A stretch of 64,000 bases of DNA, taken from positions 930,001 through 994,000 of the forward strand of contig JAINUG010000200.1 in NCBI GenBank assembly GCA_029706075.1. Reading direction: 5' to 3'. Source of the stretch: Aldrovandia affinis (lineage: Eukaryota > Chordata > Actinopteri > Notacanthiformes > Halosauridae). The translations under genes and the position numbers were made by a program. This document shows positions 1-64,000 of the stretch, one piece after another; the first letter of the stretch is position 1; each line of letters opens with the position of its first letter. The notes under the pieces were generated by a model. The model was given only the letters and a program-made list of their open reading frames with translations. It searched no databases and had not been told where the DNA came from.

Positions 1-61874
<61,874 letters not shown>

Positions 61875-62330
61875 CTTTCAGTTTCTTTTTTAATGCAACC
61901 AGCTATATATCCCACCTTCCTTCAGCGTACAAAGTGAGACAGTTCGAAGTCGGCTTGGAACGTAGCTGGCTAAGGACTTCGGCAGCGAGGGTGTAACTGC
62001 TTCACCGAATATCCGATCGGTTATACACCCTCGTCCGGTCCTAGCTTGCCGTGGCAGTAATGCAAAGCCATTTACAAACTGGGAGAAAAAAACAAATCAG
62101 TAAGGTTTCCCCTCTCCCTCGTCTCCCGGCTCTCCCAGGCTTTTGGGCAGACACTGAAGTGTGCGCAGCCCACGCAATAGCTAGGCTGTCCGTCGTTACT
62201 GCTCATCAAAAAATGAAAGTGGAAGAATTCTGCTATTTTGTCCCCATCATTTTGGTCCATACGCATGGGAATGACACGAACGTTAGATGTTAACGAAACA
62301 TTGTTAGCCGCGCCGCTCCTGTCACTGTAG
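61875..62330 (-). promoter_or_regulatory. ccny: ccny 5' UTR and probable promoter region
   Basis: The bases just right of the ATG show a local rise in CpG (about 12 CpGs in roughly 135 bp at 61925-62060) against a CpG-poor, AT-rich flank beyond about 62350. This fits a CpG promoter of a housekeeping gene. No convincing TATA box or initiator at a usable distance was seen (a TATATA stretch near 61903 is only ~30 bp from the ATG), and the transcription start and any 5' non-coding exon are undetermined. Confidence 0.5.
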
Positions 62331-62777
62331 CAGAGACAGAGGCTGCACTGTTCAAGCTATTTGATTGAAAAGGTTCCGGTTCAAGTGGGTGGTAACAAAC
62401 TGGCTCACAGAATGCTCAATGTAGCATTTTTTGGTTACTCTCTGACCAGAAGTTGCACCGATGTCACGTCGCTCGCCAGAAAATAAACAACCACTGTCAA
62501 TCATTTAGATATGTTCAGTTTGATCAACTGACGAGGCATTTGTATTTCTTCTGACAAATATGTTAAGGTAGCCTATACTGTCAGGAAATCGTAGTCAATC
62601 CGAATCATCTAAATGCAAGCTGGCTTAATGAAAAATACATGGGTTAATTCTGTAACCAAAGGCTGTATGCAAATATTGCTCATTATTTGAAGTTATCCAC
62701 CTCTACTCTTAGACATGCATATTTTTTGTATTTTATTATGAATTTCATTGCATTGTTTTAATGTATTTTATTATTCA

Positions 62778-62799
62778 GATGATGATGATGATGATGATG

Positions 62800-62832
<33 letters not shown>
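62778..62832. repeat. (GAT)n(ATT)n microsatellite
   Basis: Pure GAT units are followed by ATT units. Confidence 0.93.
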
Positions 62833-63784
62833 CGTGGATATTATAAAACTACAGGATACAAATACTATATATATTTGTATATACTAGTAAAATAATAGAT
62901 CTACAATCGAACTGAAATCACATTTAAGCTTTAATCATTGATATTTTTTACATAAATTGGTTGTTTTATTAAAACCATCAATAATAAATGTGTTCATCTT
63001 TAGAAAGAGACTGCACATTTAAAATGTAGTTTTCAGAATCAGTAAGGGTTAGTAGCCTTCGATTTGTTCGAATTTGTCTTTTTAAGGCAAGGTAATAAAA
63101 TGGAGAATAAAGGTTTGGTATTTCTATATTATCGGATGACTGCACGTGGGGGAATAAAACAATGATAATGTCACATAATGTGCTAGTAGGCTATAAAACA
63201 TTTGATCCAGATGAGCTCTGTAATATATAGGCCCAGTGTTTTACCTGTATTCTCTTTCTAGGAAAATATTGATGTCCCTGTTGTTACACAAAGTTCACTC
63301 AAATGGATGACTATGACCATAATGAAAATAGAAACATTAGTTTTATTTAATGCACAGTGTTAACGCAGAGAAGTACATCAAGTACATTTCCGTTTTACAT
63401 CCAGGAACACTGTAATTTTGTCAAGTCACACAACTTCTATTTTAGAGAAACACATATCTGAAAATATGTGGTTAAATATTTAGCAAATCAACATATTATT
63501 AGTTATTGTTTTATATTCCTGCTTATATATTAGCCATGTCATGACAAAGGCTTGGGCCAAAACATTGAGCATTATTCTGAAAACGAATAGAATAGATTAG
63601 TAGTTTGTTTTGGACAGAATCCATTTCCTTCTCTTGATATACAGCAGCATAGCCAGGAGAAAGACCTGACAGAATCTTAACCCTTGCCTACAGTAAGTCT
63701 ACAACCAGCCTAAACATACTGTATGTTGTTGCAAGTAATGTAATTGGTCCAAGTTACAAAACAATCACATGAATGTAGAAACAT

Positions 63785-63852
63785 TTTACATTTACATTTA
63801 CATTTTAAGCATTTAGCAGACGCTCTTATCCAGAGCGACTTACAAGATGTGC
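63785..63852 (-). mobile_element. Short family C tail fragment
   Basis: On the minus strand: TTGTAAGTCGCTCTGGATAA then GAGCGTCTGCTAAATGC, ending in ATGTAAATGTAAATGT repeats. Only the conserved tail is present. Confidence 0.75.
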
Positions 63853-64000
63853 AAACATAAAGCACCATATGTTTAAACATAAAACATGTAGAAGCAGTTT
63901 GGATTCGTGAGAGCACAGTATCATGTTTAGTCAATTTTGTGGGAAATCAGGCAAAAATGATACATGCAAATATTTTCAGACTGATGTTCCAAACATTCTT

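Larger units (their letters stand above)
62331..64000. other. AT-rich upstream flank, no gene seen
   Basis: No coding exon or RNA gene was recognised. The stretch contains a (GAT)n(ATT)n microsatellite at about 62778-62832 and a short LINE/SINE-type tail at 63785-63852. The rest is AT-rich unique-looking sequence. Confidence 0.6.

Overview
The window is vertebrate DNA from a ray-finned fish, most likely a teleost. It holds one very long, intron-rich gene and many fish-type SINE, LINE, Tc1 and hAT repeats; the species cannot be named from sequence alone. The single host gene is ccny (cyclin Y) on the minus strand. Ten coding exons were placed by hand from canonical GT-AG borders and a continuous reading frame: the ATG lies at 61874 and the tenth exon runs off the left edge at base 1. 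The exons give 326 codons plus 2 bases, so by comparison with the 341-residue vertebrate protein about 15 residues and the stop lie just outside. Intron 1 alone is about 45.1 kb (16588-61720).

Layout from right to left (gene sense): 61875-62330 is CpG-rich upstream/5' UTR sequence and 62331-64000 is AT-rich upstream sequence. Exon 1 is at 61721-61874. Intron 1 carries most of the mobile DNA: SINEs near 59, 56.7, 54, 39.9, 28, 22 and 20 kb, LINE 3' fragments, two Tc1-like relics, a palindromic MITE at 32489-32730, a 33-35 bp minisatellite at 33870-34160, three copies of one 1.5 kb hAT family (two with perfect 8-bp target duplications), and a nearly pristine 3.46 kb LTR element at 47902-51358. 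Exons 2-10 lie between 16587 and 1, with GC/CpG-rich blocks in the introns around 8.9-9.8, 14.9-15.2, 18.4-19.4 and 24.0-24.6 kb.

The best candidate for something undescribed is the LTR element. Its two 592-bp LTRs differ at two adjacent bases by eye. It has a perfect 18-nt tRNA-Ala primer binding site, a polypurine tract, and a single intact 698-codon ORF with a CCHC zinc knuckle, a long coiled coil and a basic tail, but no protease, reverse transcriptase or integrase. It therefore looks like a young gag-only (TR-GAG-like) non-autonomous retrotransposon in a fish. Its leader has a 124-codon upstream ORF that ends 19 nt before the main ATG. Second is the hAT family: two of three copies keep an identical 59-codon ORF for a BED-type zinc finger, with no transposase catalytic domain.

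No other host protein-coding gene, tRNA, rRNA or known ncRNA gene could be supported; most other open frames are chance ORFs in introns or repeats.
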